A DNA stretch of 64,000 nucleotides from assembly GCF_041914405.1 (NCBI RefSeq), contig NZ_JAYSDK010000003.1, forward strand, positions 62,001 to 126,000. Direction: 5' to 3'. This DNA is from Zoogloea sp041914405 (GTDB lineage: Bacteria; Pseudomonadota; Gammaproteobacteria; Burkholderiales; Rhodocyclaceae). Within the stretch, counting starts at the first letter, position 1; each line of letters opens with the position of its first letter. The position numbers and the translations under genes are program-made. The notes below the pieces were generated by a model, which was not told where the DNA came from, searched no databases, and saw only the letters and a list, made by a program, of their open reading frames with translations. Positions 16,726 through 24,444 of this stretch are shown here, piece by piece.

Positions 16726-18291
16726 ATGGCAGAAAAACCGTTGCGCGTGCTGGTTGCGGATGACATCGCGTCTAACCGGAGCATCGTTGGCACTTTCCTG
16801 GCCCACCTGAACTGCGTTCCGATCTATGCCGAGGACGGCGTCGAGGCGGTAGAGCTGTTCCGGCGCGAATCCCCCGACGTGGTGCTGATGGACCTGATGA
16901 TGCCGCGCATGGACGGCTTCGAGGCGATCCGCCAGATCCGCAGCATCGCCGGCGACCGCTGGGTGCCGGTGATCATCCTCTCCGCCTTGAGCGGCGAGGG
17001 CGACATCGTTCACGGCCTCGACATCGGCGCCGACGACTACCTGGCCAAACCCTTGTCCTTCCCGGTCTTCGCCGCGCGCTTCAAGGCCTTGCGCCGCCTG
17101 CTCGACATGCAGCGGCGTCTGGCGAGTTCCCTGGAGCAGGTCCGGGCGGTGGCCAACGGCGTCATCGACGGCATCATCTCCGCGGACGACAGCGGCCGCA
17201 TCCTGTCGGTCAATCGGGCCGCCAGCCAGATCTTCGGCTATCCCTCGTCGGAGATGATCGGCCAGCCCCTCGGCATGCTGATGTCCGACGGCGATTTCGG
17301 CGCCTCCGAGCTTTCCATTCCCGGCCTGTTGTCGTCCGGGCAGATGAAGGCTGGCGGCCAGATCCGCGAGATGCTCGGGCGGCGCAAGGACGGCACGACC
17401 TTCCCGATGGAGGTCGGCATGTCCGATCTCCAGCTGCCCAACCGGCGCATGTTCATCGGCGTCGTCCGCGACGTCTCCGAGGCGCGGCGCATCCAGCGCC
17501 AGCTGGCCGAGGACGCGGCGCGCCTGCAGCGCTACCACGACGAGTCGGAGCGCGAGCAGGAACTGGCGATGAGCATCATGGAGCGCCAGATCCGCAGCGA
17601 CTGGCTGCACGACAGCGCGGTGCAGTACGCGGTGCTGCCGGCGCGCAACTTCTCCGGCGACGTGGTGGCCGTGGCACGGGCGCCGGACGGCTCCCTGTAC
17701 GCGATGCTGGCCGACGCCACAGGGCACGGCCTGGCCGCCGCGGTCAGCGTGCTGCCAGCGCTGGGCGCCTTCTACCGGGGGGCCGCCCGCAATGCGCCGC
17801 TGACGAATCTGGTGACCGAGCTCAATGACCTGCTTTGCGGCCTGTTGCCCGCCGGGCGCTTCGTCGCCTCGGCCCTGGTCAGGCTGGAGGCCGCCCAGCC
17901 GGTCGGGCAGATCTGGGTCGGTGGCGTGCCGGACGTGCTGCTGATCGACGAGGCCGGCACGGTGGCCCAGCGTTTCGTGTCGCGCCAGCTGCCCCTCGGC
18001 ATCCTGCCCTCCGCTGAAGCGGGCATCGCCTGCGAGGCTTTTGGTTGGGATGCGCCCTCCCAGATCGTGCTCTGCTCGGACGGCTTGACGGAGGCCGAGA
18101 ACCGCCTGGGCGTGCAGTTCGGCATGGCGGGCCTGGAGCAGACCCTGCGCGCGACACCCCGTCCGTCGCGGGTGGCGGGCCTGCGGGAGGCGCTGACCCG
18201 CCACCTGGGCCGCCAGTCCGCCGCCGACGACGTCTCGGTGCTTATCCTCGATTGTCTGATGCAGGGTGGAGCCCACGCGCAGGCGGCCTGA
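16726..18291 (+). CDS. Receiver-PAS-PP2C (SpoIIE/RsbU-type) phosphatase
   Basis: This is a 521-residue response regulator with a phosphatase output. The receiver has Asp12/13, phosphoacceptor Asp56 (LMDLMMPRMDG) and Lys in LAKPLSF. A PAS domain follows (about 145-255, with LSVNRAASQIFGYPSSEM). The C-terminal PP2C/SpoIIE domain (about 300-510) keeps the metal-binding aspartates in MLADATGHGLAAAV, LCSDGLTEAEN and AADDVSVLIL. Such enzymes dephosphorylate STAS-domain antagonists and so oppose a GHKL kinase, which the previous gene encodes. I start at the ATG at 16726 (MAEKPLRV), immediately after the low-quality stretch; the larger frame upstream runs through the gap and is not real. Confidence 0.9.
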   Translation: MAEKPLRVLVADDIASNRSIVGTFLAHLNCVPIYAEDGVEAVELFRRESPDVVLMDLMMPRMDGFEAIRQIRSIAGDRWVPVIILSALSGEGDIVHGLDIGADDYLAKPLSFPVFAARFKALRRLLDMQRRLASSLEQVRAVANGVIDGIISADDSGRILSVNRAASQIFGYPSSEMIGQPLGMLMSDGDFGASELSIPGLLSSGQMKAGGQIREMLGRRKDGTTFPMEVGMSDLQLPNRRMFIGVVRDVSEARRIQRQLAEDAARLQRYHDESEREQELAMSIMERQIRSDWLHDSAVQYAVLPARNFSGDVVAVARAPDGSLYAMLADATGHGLAAAVSVLPALGAFYRGAARNAPLTNLVTELNDLLCGLLPAGRFVASALVRLEAAQPVGQIWVGGVPDVLLIDEAGTVAQRFVSRQLPLGILPSAEAGIACEAFGWDAPSQIVLCSDGLTEAENRLGVQFGMAGLEQTLRATPRPSRVAGLREALTRHLGRQSAADDVSVLILDCLMQGGAHAQAA

Positions 18292-18309
18292 CGCCGAAAC
18301 CGCCATACT

Positions 18310-18359
18310 GGGGGTGCCGGGGTGCCGGGGTGCCGGGGGGGTGGGGTGCCGGGGGGGGG
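18310..18359. repeat. G-rich tandem tract (GGGGTGCC units)
   Basis: At least four GGGGTGCC-like units are followed by runs of seven to nine G. The tract sits between the phosphatase gene and nasT, just before a REP hairpin. It could form a G-quadruplex, but long G-runs are also typical of base-calling errors like those at the nearby gap. Confidence 0.6.
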
Positions 18360-18367
18360 ACCAAAGG

Positions 18368-18395
18368 TGTGGGGGCGAATTCATTCGCCCCCACA
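18368..18395. repeat. REP-like single hairpin, copy 3
   Basis: This is a single TC-centred unit, TGTGGGGGCGAAT paired with its exact complement (13-base stem). It lies 77 bases downstream of the PP2C phosphatase stop and may end or protect that transcript. Confidence 0.9.
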
Positions 18396-18485
18396 TGCAC
18401 TCGGCCCCACAAGCCTTTTCCCCGCCATCCACAGGTTTCTCCATCCTGATGCTTTCCTCAAAATGGGAGCAGGTTTATTTGTCTC

Positions 18486-18500
18486 TGGCGCACTTTATGC
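18486..18500 (+). promoter_or_regulatory. Candidate sigma-54 promoter of nasT
   Basis: TGGCGC-ACTTT-ATGC matches the -24/-12 pattern TGGCAC-N5-TTGC with exact GG-N10-GC spacing. A start near 18511 would give a 25-base leader that contains the Shine-Dalgarno GGGGAG of nasT. No full NtrC dyad was found upstream. Confidence 0.6.
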
Positions 18501-18535
18501 TTTAAGGTGCCATGTCTTTCCAGGGGAGCTGTTCC

Positions 18536-19111
18536 ATGCTTCGAGTGCTCGTTGTCGATTCTTCCCGCGAGCGTGCCGCCGACGTCTGTGCTGCGGTGGC
18601 GCTGGCTGGCCACCAGGTTGCGGCGGTGCTGTCCAATGCCTTCGACCTGTCCGAGCAGGTCCTGGCGACCAAGCCGGACGTGATCTTCATCCAGGCTGAC
18701 TCGCCCAGCCGGGATACCCTCGAGCATCTGGCCATCATGAACCGGGACTGTCCGCGCCCGGTGCTGCTTTTCTCGCAGGACTCGGATTCGGCGGCGATCC
18801 GCCGTGCCGTAAAGGCCGGCGTGTCTTCGTACGTCGTGGATTCCGTGTCTTCCGAGCGGCTCGATTCCCTGGTCGAAGTGGCGATCGCCCAGTTTGAGGC
18901 GTTCCAGCACTTGCGCGCCGAGCGGGACGACGCGACCCGCAAGCTGAGCGAGCGTATCGTCGTGGACAAGGCCAAGGGCGTGTTGATGAAGGCCCGTGGA
19001 CTCGACGAGGATGCCGCCTATCACGCGCTGCGCAAGCTGGCGATGGAGCGTGGCCGAAAGGTGGCGGACGTGGCCCAGGATGTGATCGATATGGCCAATC
19101 TACTACTCTGA
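18536..19111 (+). CDS. nasT: NasT-type ANTAR antiterminator
   Basis: This is a 191-residue RNA-binding response regulator. The start at 18536 is set by the Shine-Dalgarno GGGGAG seven bases upstream. The receiver-like domain (1-120) carries Gln53 where the phosphoacceptor Asp is expected (VIFIQADSPSRD), so it probably does not work by phosphorylation. The C-terminal ANTAR domain (about 130-190) has KLSERIVVDKAKGVLM and the three-helix core. In known systems NasT is held by NasS and, when nitrate is sensed, binds paired hexaloop hairpins to stop termination. Exactly such a leader precedes the transporter operon that follows. No nasS is in the window. Confidence 0.92.
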   Translation: MLRVLVVDSSRERAADVCAAVALAGHQVAAVLSNAFDLSEQVLATKPDVIFIQADSPSRDTLEHLAIMNRDCPRPVLLFSQDSDSAAIRRAVKAGVSSYVVDSVSSERLDSLVEVAIAQFEAFQHLRAERDDATRKLSERIVVDKAKGVLMKARGLDEDAAYHALRKLAMERGRKVADVAQDVIDMANLLL

Positions 19112-19146
19112 AAGAGGTAGTCTCCGGATTGATGGGAGCTCAGATG

Positions 19147-19184
19147 GGGCGGTGGCGCGAAGGCGTTACCGCCCTTTTTGTTTT
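19147..19184 (+). terminator. Rho-independent terminator of nasT
   Basis: The stem GGGCGGT (19147-19153) pairs with ACCGCCC (19168-19174) and is followed by TTTTTGTTTT. It lies 36 bases after the nasT stop and separates nasT from the transporter operon. Confidence 0.9.
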
Positions 19185-19239
19185 CCGCTTCAAGGTTTTT
19201 TCCGGATATGGGCCGGAATGGTGCCGGCAGGCATGTTGC

Positions 19240-19256
19240 TGCACTGCAGAAGTGCA
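19240..19256 (+). promoter_or_regulatory. Candidate NtrC enhancer site
   Basis: TGCACT-GCAGA-AGTGCA is a perfect dyad with the TGCAC-N7-GTGCA pattern of NtrC binding sites. It lies about 115-130 bases upstream of the start point predicted from the sigma-54 promoter at 19344-19358, the usual distance for a NtrC enhancer. Confidence 0.7.
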
Positions 19257-19343
19257 TATCTGGAGTGTGTTTCTCGTACCTCTTAGGGGGTATGTCTATC
19301 TCATTTTTGTGTTTTTTGTTTATATTCAATGTCTTGCTGTTGT

Positions 19344-19358
19344 TGGCACGCTCCTCGC
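19344..19358 (+). promoter_or_regulatory. Sigma-54 promoter of the nitrate transporter operon
   Basis: TGGCAC-GCTCC-TCGC has the -24 element exactly and GG-N10-GC spacing. The predicted transcript start is near 19370, directly at the base of the first ANTAR hairpin, which begins at 19372. Confidence 0.8.
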
Positions 19359-19371
19359 TAAGTCGTAATCA

Positions 19372-19477
19372 AAGTCGGTCCAACGGCGGGCCGGCTTGAT
19401 CAGGCGATCAGACTTGGACAAAGGCGTCCATCCCTCTTACGCGAAGTGCGTGGAGTGATGTGACGCCTCTTTTTTTG
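19372..19477 (+). ncRNA. ANTAR two-hexaloop antiterminator leader with attenuator
   Basis: Hairpin P1 has a 10-base-pair stem (19372-19381 with 19388-19397) and the six-base loop AACGGC. Hairpin P2 has stem TGGAC/GTCCA (19415-19419 with 19426-19430) and the six-base loop AAAGGC. Both loops have A at position 1 and G at position 4, the rule for NasT/NasR-type targets. The attenuator uses AGGCGTC (19422-19428) paired with GACGCCT (19462-19468), followed by a seven-T run. Its 5' arm is part of P2, so P2 and the terminator exclude each other. Binding of NasT to P1-P2 should therefore allow read-through into the transporter genes. Confidence 0.88.
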
Positions 19478-19500
19478 GGTAAGCGGATCAGGGGCATGTG

Positions 19501-20757
19501 ATGAGCGCGCAATTCGACGACAAGATTCTTTCCCGCCGTGGCTTTCTGAAGGCCGGCGCGACTATTGGAGGTATGGCAGCGATGGGAACGATGCTCCCGA
19601 CGAGCAGCGCATGGGCCGCAGGTTCCGACAAGCCGGAACTGGAAGAGGTGAAGATCGGTTTCATCCCGCTGACTGACTGTTCCTCCGTGGTGATGGCGTC
19701 GGTGATGGGCTTCGACAAGAAGTACGGCATCAAGATCACCCCGAGCAAGGAAGCCTCCTGGGCTGGCGTGCGCGACAAGCTGGCCAACGGTGAGCTGCAT
19801 GCGGCCCACGTGTTGTATGGCCTGATCTACGGCCTGCACCTGGGCATCGGTGGTCCGAAGAAGGACATGGCGGTGCTGATGACCCTCAACAACAACGGCC
19901 AGGCGATCACCCTGTCCAACGGCCTGAAGGAAAAGGGCGCGGTCGATGGCGCCTCGCTGGCCAAGGTCATCGCCAAAAAGGAAAAGGAATACACCTTCGC
20001 CCAGACCTTCCCGACCGGCACCCACGCCATGTGGTTGTACTACTGGCTGGCCGCCCACGGCATTGACCCCTTCAAGGACGTCAAGAACATCGTCGTGCCG
20101 CCCCCGCAGATGGTCGCCAACATGCGCGTCGGCAACATGGACGGTTACTGCGTCGGCGAACCGTGGAACCAGCGCGCGATCGTGGACAAGATCGGCTTCA
20201 CCGCGGTGACCACCCAGGACATCTGGACCGACCACCCGGAAAAGGTGCTGGGCTCCACCGCCGAGTTTGCGGCCAAGTACCCCAACACCGCCCGCGCGAT
20301 GATCTGCGCGATCCTCGAAGCGTCAAAGTGGATCGACGCCAGCGCTGCCAACCGCGCCAAGACCGCCGAAACCGTGGCCGCCAAGAGCTACGTGAATACC
20401 GATGTGGATGTGATCCGCAGCCGCATGATCGGCCAGTACGAAAACGGCCTCGGCAAGAGCTGGTCCGAAAAGAACTACATGAAGTTCTACAACGACGGCC
20501 TGGTGAACTTCCCCTACCTGTCGGACGGCATGTGGTTTCTCACCCAGCACCGCCGCTGGGGCCTGCTCAAGCAGGACGTGGATTACCTGGGGATCGCCAA
20601 GGCGATCAACAAGACCGAGCTTTACAAGCAGGCCGCCGGCATCGTCGGCGTGCCGGTGCCGAAGTCTGATTTCCGTACCTCCAAGCTGATCGACGGGGTG
20701 GTGTGGGACGGCAAGGACCCGAAGAAGTACGCCGCCAGCTTCAAGATCCACGCCTGA
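19501..20757 (+). CDS. nrtA: Nitrate ABC transporter substrate-binding protein (Tat-exported)
   Basis: This is a 418-residue NrtA/CmpA-family periplasmic protein. The ATG at 19501 follows AGGGG by six bases; the GTG just before it is less likely. The N-terminus has a twin-arginine signal (SRRGFLK, about residues 11-17) ending near SSAWAA, so it is exported folded. The mature part has the family segments KIGFIPLTDCSSVVMA and GNMDGYCVGEPWNQRA. It binds nitrate/nitrite (or possibly cyanate or bicarbonate in this family) for the permease and ATPase encoded next. It is the first gene behind the ANTAR leader, which supports nitrate. Confidence 0.9.
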   Translation: MSAQFDDKILSRRGFLKAGATIGGMAAMGTMLPTSSAWAAGSDKPELEEVKIGFIPLTDCSSVVMASVMGFDKKYGIKITPSKEASWAGVRDKLANGELHAAHVLYGLIYGLHLGIGGPKKDMAVLMTLNNNGQAITLSNGLKEKGAVDGASLAKVIAKKEKEYTFAQTFPTGTHAMWLYYWLAAHGIDPFKDVKNIVVPPPQMVANMRVGNMDGYCVGEPWNQRAIVDKIGFTAVTTQDIWTDHPEKVLGSTAEFAAKYPNTARAMICAILEASKWIDASAANRAKTAETVAAKSYVNTDVDVIRSRMIGQYENGLGKSWSEKNYMKFYNDGLVNFPYLSDGMWFLTQHRRWGLLKQDVDYLGIAKAINKTELYKQAAGIVGVPVPKSDFRTSKLIDGVVWDGKDPKKYAASFKIHA

Positions 20758-20759
20758 CC

Positions 20760-20829
20760 GTGGGGGCGAATTCATTCGCCCTTGTCCGGTTGAACAAAAT
20801 CCGCGGGCGAATGAATTCGCCCCCCCACG
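20760..20829. repeat. REP/BIME-like inverted pair, copy 4, inside the nrt operon
   Basis: A TC-centred and a GA-centred unit face each other, with the conserved CCGCGGGCG before the second. The pair begins three bases after the nrtA stop and ends 33 bases before nrtB, so the operon transcript must contain it. It may protect the 3' end of nrtA mRNA. Confidence 0.92.
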
Positions 20830-20862
20830 GGGATTCAGCCCCGCAGATTCCTGGAGACCCAG

Positions 20863-21810
20863 ATGAGCACTGCGACCCTTACCTCCGGCCTCGTGACTGT
20901 CGGGCCGGACACCGAAGCCGGTCCCGAGATGCGGGACGATGTCATCGTTGCCAAGCAGGAGGCCCCCATGGCTACCGCTTCCGTTTCCCGTGCCCCGTCC
21001 GCCGAAGCGGGCGAACCGTCCGCCTCCTTCGGCGAGCGTTGCAGTGCCCTCCTGCGCGTGGTGCTGCCGCCGCTGCTCGGCTTTGCCTTCATCATCGGCC
21101 TGTGGGCCATGGTGGCGATGAAGTCCGCCGATTTTCCCGGCCCGGCAAAGACCCTCGATGCCGCCATCACGCTTTTTTCCGATCCCTTCTACCAGAACGG
21201 CCCGAATGACCAGGGCATCGGCTGGAACATCCTGTCGTCCCTCAAGCGGGTTGCCATCGGCTTCGGCGTGGCGGCGCTGGTGGGTATCCCGATGGGCTTC
21301 ATCATCGGCCGCTTCGCCTTCATGAACAGCATGCTCGAGCCGATCATCAGCATCCTGCGCCCGGTCTCGCCGCTGGCCTGGCTGCCGATCGGCCTGATGG
21401 TCTTCAAGGCCGCCGACCCGGCCTCCACCTGGACCATCTTCATCTGCTCCATCTGGCCGATGATCCTCAACACCGCCCAGGGTGTGCAGCGCGTGCCGCA
21501 GGACTACCTGAACGTGGCGCGGGTGCTGAACCTGTCCGAGTTCAAGATCATCACCAAGATCCTCTTCCCGTCCGTGCTGCCCTACATGCTGACCGGCATC
21601 CGCCTGTCCATCGGCACCGCCTGGCTGGTCATCGTGGCCGCCGAGATGCTCACCGGCGGCGTCGGCATCGGCTTCTGGGTGTGGGATGAATGGAACAACC
21701 TTAAGGTCGAGCACATCATCATCGCCATCTTCGTGATCGGCATCGTCGGCCTCGTGCTCGAACAATGCCTGCTACTGATCGCCCGCCGCTTCAGCTACGG
21801 CAACAACTAA
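20863..21810 (+). CDS. nrtB: Nitrate ABC transporter permease
   Basis: This is a 315-residue inner-membrane permease of the NrtB/SsuC/TauC type. A polar N-terminal extension of about 60 residues precedes six or so membrane segments. The cytoplasmic EAA loop that docks the ATPase is seen in LNLSEFKIITKILFPSVLPY. A Shine-Dalgarno GGAG lies eight bases before the ATG. It would form the channel for the nrtA-delivered anion. It lies downstream of a REP pair and 25 bases upstream of the ATPase gene. Confidence 0.92.
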   Translation: MSTATLTSGLVTVGPDTEAGPEMRDDVIVAKQEAPMATASVSRAPSAEAGEPSASFGERCSALLRVVLPPLLGFAFIIGLWAMVAMKSADFPGPAKTLDAAITLFSDPFYQNGPNDQGIGWNILSSLKRVAIGFGVAALVGIPMGFIIGRFAFMNSMLEPIISILRPVSPLAWLPIGLMVFKAADPASTWTIFICSIWPMILNTAQGVQRVPQDYLNVARVLNLSEFKIITKILFPSVLPYMLTGIRLSIGTAWLVIVAAEMLTGGVGIGFWVWDEWNNLKVEHIIIAIFVIGIVGLVLEQCLLLIARRFSYGNN

Positions 21811-21835
21811 CCGGCCCGGATCGAGGAGTCCTCAC

Positions 21836-22627
21836 ATGAACGCAATCGTCAAGGTCGAAAACGTCGGCATGACTTTCGACACCAAGAAGGGTCGCTTCAT
21901 CGCGCTGCAGAACGTCAATCTGCAGATCCGCCAGGGCGAGGTGGTATCCCTGATCGGCCACTCGGGCTGCGGCAAATCGACGCTGCTCAACCTGATCGCC
22001 GGCCTCACGCTGCCGAGCTCCGGTGCGATGATCTGCAACGGCCGCGAGATCGCCGGCCCCGGCCCGGAGCGCGCGGTGGTGTTCCAGAACCATTCCCTGC
22101 TGCCCTGGTTGACCTGTTTCGAGAACGTCCATCTGGCCGTCGAGCGCGTCTTCGGCGCCAAGGAGGGCAAGGACAAGCTCAAGGCGCGCACCAATGCCGC
22201 GCTGGAGATGGTGCACATGAGCCATGCGGCGCAAAAGATGCCCCATGAGATCTCCGGCGGCATGAAGCAGCGCATCGGCATCGCCCGCGCCTTTGCGATG
22301 GAGCCCAAGATCCTGCTGATGGACGAGCCCTTCGGCGCCCTCGACGCGCTGACCCGCGCATCCCTGCAGGACGAGCTGATCGGCGTGATGGAGAAGACCG
22401 GCGCGACCGTGGTGATGGTGACCCACGACGTGGATGAAGCGGTGCTGCTGTCCGACCGCGTGGTGATGATGACCAACGGTCCGGCGGCGACCATCGGCGA
22501 GATCCTCGAAGTGAAGCTCGCGAAGCCGCGGGACCGCCTGCAACTGGCCCATGATCCGCACTTTGCGGAATGCCGTGGGGCGATCCTCGAGTTCCTGTAC
22601 CAGAAGCAGATGAAGAAGGCGGCCTGA
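21836..22627 (+). CDS. nrtD: Nitrate ABC transporter ATPase
   Basis: This is a 263-residue ABC ATPase of the NrtD/SsuB group. Walker A is GHSGCGKST, the signature is ISGGMKQR, Walker B is ILLMDEP and the H-loop is MVTHDVDEA. It has no fused substrate-binding domain, so it corresponds to NrtD rather than NrtC. It is the last gene of the operon and is closed by a strong terminator 17 bases downstream. Confidence 0.92.
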   Translation: MNAIVKVENVGMTFDTKKGRFIALQNVNLQIRQGEVVSLIGHSGCGKSTLLNLIAGLTLPSSGAMICNGREIAGPGPERAVVFQNHSLLPWLTCFENVHLAVERVFGAKEGKDKLKARTNAALEMVHMSHAAQKMPHEISGGMKQRIGIARAFAMEPKILLMDEPFGALDALTRASLQDELIGVMEKTGATVVMVTHDVDEAVLLSDRVVMMTNGPAATIGEILEVKLAKPRDRLQLAHDPHFAECRGAILEFLYQKQMKKAA

Positions 22628-22644
22628 ACGACGGCTTGAGATTG

Positions 22645-22684
22645 GCAGCGAGGCCCGGCTAGATGCCCGGGCCTCGCTGCTTTT
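22645..22684 (+). terminator. Rho-independent terminator of the nrt operon
   Basis: A 14-base stem, GCAGCGAGGCCCGG paired with its exact complement (22667-22680), has an eight-base loop and is followed by TTTT. Confidence 0.92.
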
Positions 22685-22708
22685 GAAGCCAGGCGGCGCA
22701 AAAATACC

Positions 22709-22810
22709 TGTGGGGGCAAATATCCCCGTGGGGCGAATTCTCGTGGGGGCGAATTTATTCGCCCTCAGCGGATTGACCGAAATCCGCGGGCGAATGAATT
22801 CGCCCCCACA
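22709..22810. repeat. REP/BIME-like inverted pair with a degenerate extra unit, copy 5
   Basis: The main pair runs from 22742 to 22810. Upstream lies a decayed partial unit (GTGGGGGCAAATATCCCCGT) and a second partial GGGGCGAATTC. The element lies between the nrt terminator and the end of the convergent nitroreductase gene. The first full unit has a T change (GAATTTATTC), so this copy looks older. Confidence 0.88.
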
Positions 22811-22842
22811 GAAGGAGAAAGTGCGCCCCCGGCTCCGTGAGC

Positions 22843-23661
22843 CTACTTCAGCGCGAAGCCCCGGTTGCTGAGGGCTTCCACCAGGCGGTCGCGGCCGGAC
22901 AGGGAGCCGGCGTCACGGACGCGCTTGGTCGAATGGTTGGACCAGGTGCCGCGCACCTTCATGCCCTGGCTGGTGTAGAAGGCGCTCATCGCGCTGTCGT
23001 AGTACTCCAGGCCGGCCTGCTGGGCGGGCAGGGAATAGGTTTCCTGGTGCAGCACGACGGACTGCAGCGGGCGCGGCTTGACCGAGGCGGGTTGCTGCGG
23101 GTCGGGTGTGCCAACGCACAGGCCGAACATTGCGACGACCTTCGGCGGCAGTTGCAGTTCGGCCGCCACGTCTTCCGGGCGGTTGCGCATCGCGCCGATA
23201 TACACGGTGCCGAGGCCGAGGGATTCGGCGGCGGTGACGGCGTTCTGCGCCGCCAGCGCGGCGTCGATGACGCCCACTTCGAACATTTCCAGGTAATCCA
23301 GCGCGGCCGGGGTTTCGCCGAGCTTCTGCGCGACCGCCTCCAGGCGGGCCAGGTCGGCCAGCCACACCAGCAGCAGCGGGGCCTGGCGGATGTGTTCCTG
23401 GTCGCCGGCCAGCTCGGCCAGACGGGCCTTGCGGGCCGGATCGCGGACCGCCACGACGCTCCAGGCGTGCAGGTTGGAGGAACTGGCGGCGGACTGGGCT
23501 GCAGCAATGATCGCGGCAAGGGTGTCGTCGCTGACCGGGTCGGGCAGGTAGGCGCGCACCGAGCGGTGGGCCAGCAGGTGATCGATGATCGGGGAACCGG
23601 CGGACGGTACGGCGACGTCGGCGCTGCCGTAACGGGCCTGGTAGAGAGAAGCGGTGCTCAT
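22843..23661 (-). CDS. NfsA-type NADPH-dependent flavin nitroreductase
   Basis: This is a 272-residue nitroreductase-fold FMN enzyme. I used the ATG at 23661, giving MSTASLYQARYG. FMN-binding features are the RSVRAYLPDPV segment (about residues 33-43), AAQSAASSSNLHAWS and the GLGTVYIGAMRN stretch. The C-terminal extension after residue 190 resembles NfsA/FRP. These enzymes reduce nitro compounds, quinones, chromate or flavins with NAD(P)H. It is transcribed alone, with its start facing the phasin stop 106 bases away on the same strand. The natural substrate is unknown. Confidence 0.85.
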   Translation of the reverse strand: MSTASLYQARYGSADVAVPSAGSPIIDHLLAHRSVRAYLPDPVSDDTLAAIIAAAQSAASSSNLHAWSVVAVRDPARKARLAELAGDQEHIRQAPLLLVWLADLARLEAVAQKLGETPAALDYLEMFEVGVIDAALAAQNAVTAAESLGLGTVYIGAMRNRPEDVAAELQLPPKVVAMFGLCVGTPDPQQPASVKPRPLQSVVLHQETYSLPAQQAGLEYYDSAMSAFYTSQGMKVRGTWSNHSTKRVRDAGSLSGRDRLVEALSNRGFALK

Positions 23662-23767
23662 GGGATTCCTGGCTGTGGTGAAGGCGGGCGGCGGGGCGCC
23701 TGGCCCCGTCGCCGGGAATCCCGATTTTACCGCCAACAGACCGGCCAGGTCCGCCGGCGGTAGCGGC

Positions 23768-24361
23768 TTATTCCGCGTTGCCGCCGCTGCGACGGCTGCG
23801 CGCTGCGACGGCGGTTTCGCCGCTGGCCTCGCTGTCGTCCGCGTCGTCGGCACCCAGGGCTTCCGATACCTGGCGGACCTGCTCTTCCACCAGATCGGCG
23901 CCGCGGGCGGCGGCGTCGGCCAGTTCGTTGAAGCCGGCTTCGGCTTGGCGCAGCACCTTCTTTACGTGGCCGATGGCGGCTTCGCCGTTGGCGTCGGCGC
24001 TGCGGGCGGCGTGTTCGAGCTGACGGCTCACGGTCTGGTCGAAGACGGCGACCTGGTCGCGGGCCAGTTGCAGGATGGACTGATGCGCGTCGCCGATGAT
24101 CTCGAAGTACTCGCGGACCAGGCTGGCGGAGTCGGCGCGCCAGTCGGACAGGCGTTCAATGGGCAGCGCATCGAGCTTGATCTCGCTGCGGGAGGCCAGT
24201 TCCTCCAGATGGCTGCGGCCTTCTTCGAAGAGCTGGCGGCCGTTGCGCAGGGCCAGGTCGGCGAGCTTCTCGGTGGCCTCGACCCACGCGCGGGACGCCG
24301 CATGCAGGTTGTCGAGGGTGGCCAGTCGGGTCTGCTGGATGTCGGACGGGGACAGGTACAT
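23768..24361 (-). CDS. Phasin (polyhydroxyalkanoate granule protein)
   Basis: This is a 197-residue, mostly helical, Ala-rich protein of the phasin family, which coats PHA granules. The start at 24361 gives MYLSPSDIQQTRLATLDNLHAASRA, close to betaproteobacterial PhaP openings. The tail is acidic then basic (DDADDSEASGE...RSRRSGGNAE) and looks disordered. No other PHA gene is near. Phasins in diazotrophs are consistent with carbon storage under nitrogen limitation, but there is no direct link to the neighbouring nif-like genes. Confidence 0.85.
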   Translation of the reverse strand: MYLSPSDIQQTRLATLDNLHAASRAWVEATEKLADLALRNGRQLFEEGRSHLEELASRSEIKLDALPIERLSDWRADSASLVREYFEIIGDAHQSILQLARDQVAVFDQTVSRQLEHAARSADANGEAAIGHVKKVLRQAEAGFNELADAAARGADLVEEQVRQVSEALGADDADDSEASGETAVAARSRRSGGNAE

Positions 24362-24444
24362 GGGGTTCTCCTGGGATGGGGGCCGGCTCAGGCTACGGCC
24401 CGGTAGTTGCAGGCACGTGACAGACCCGCCAGCCCCATGGGAGT

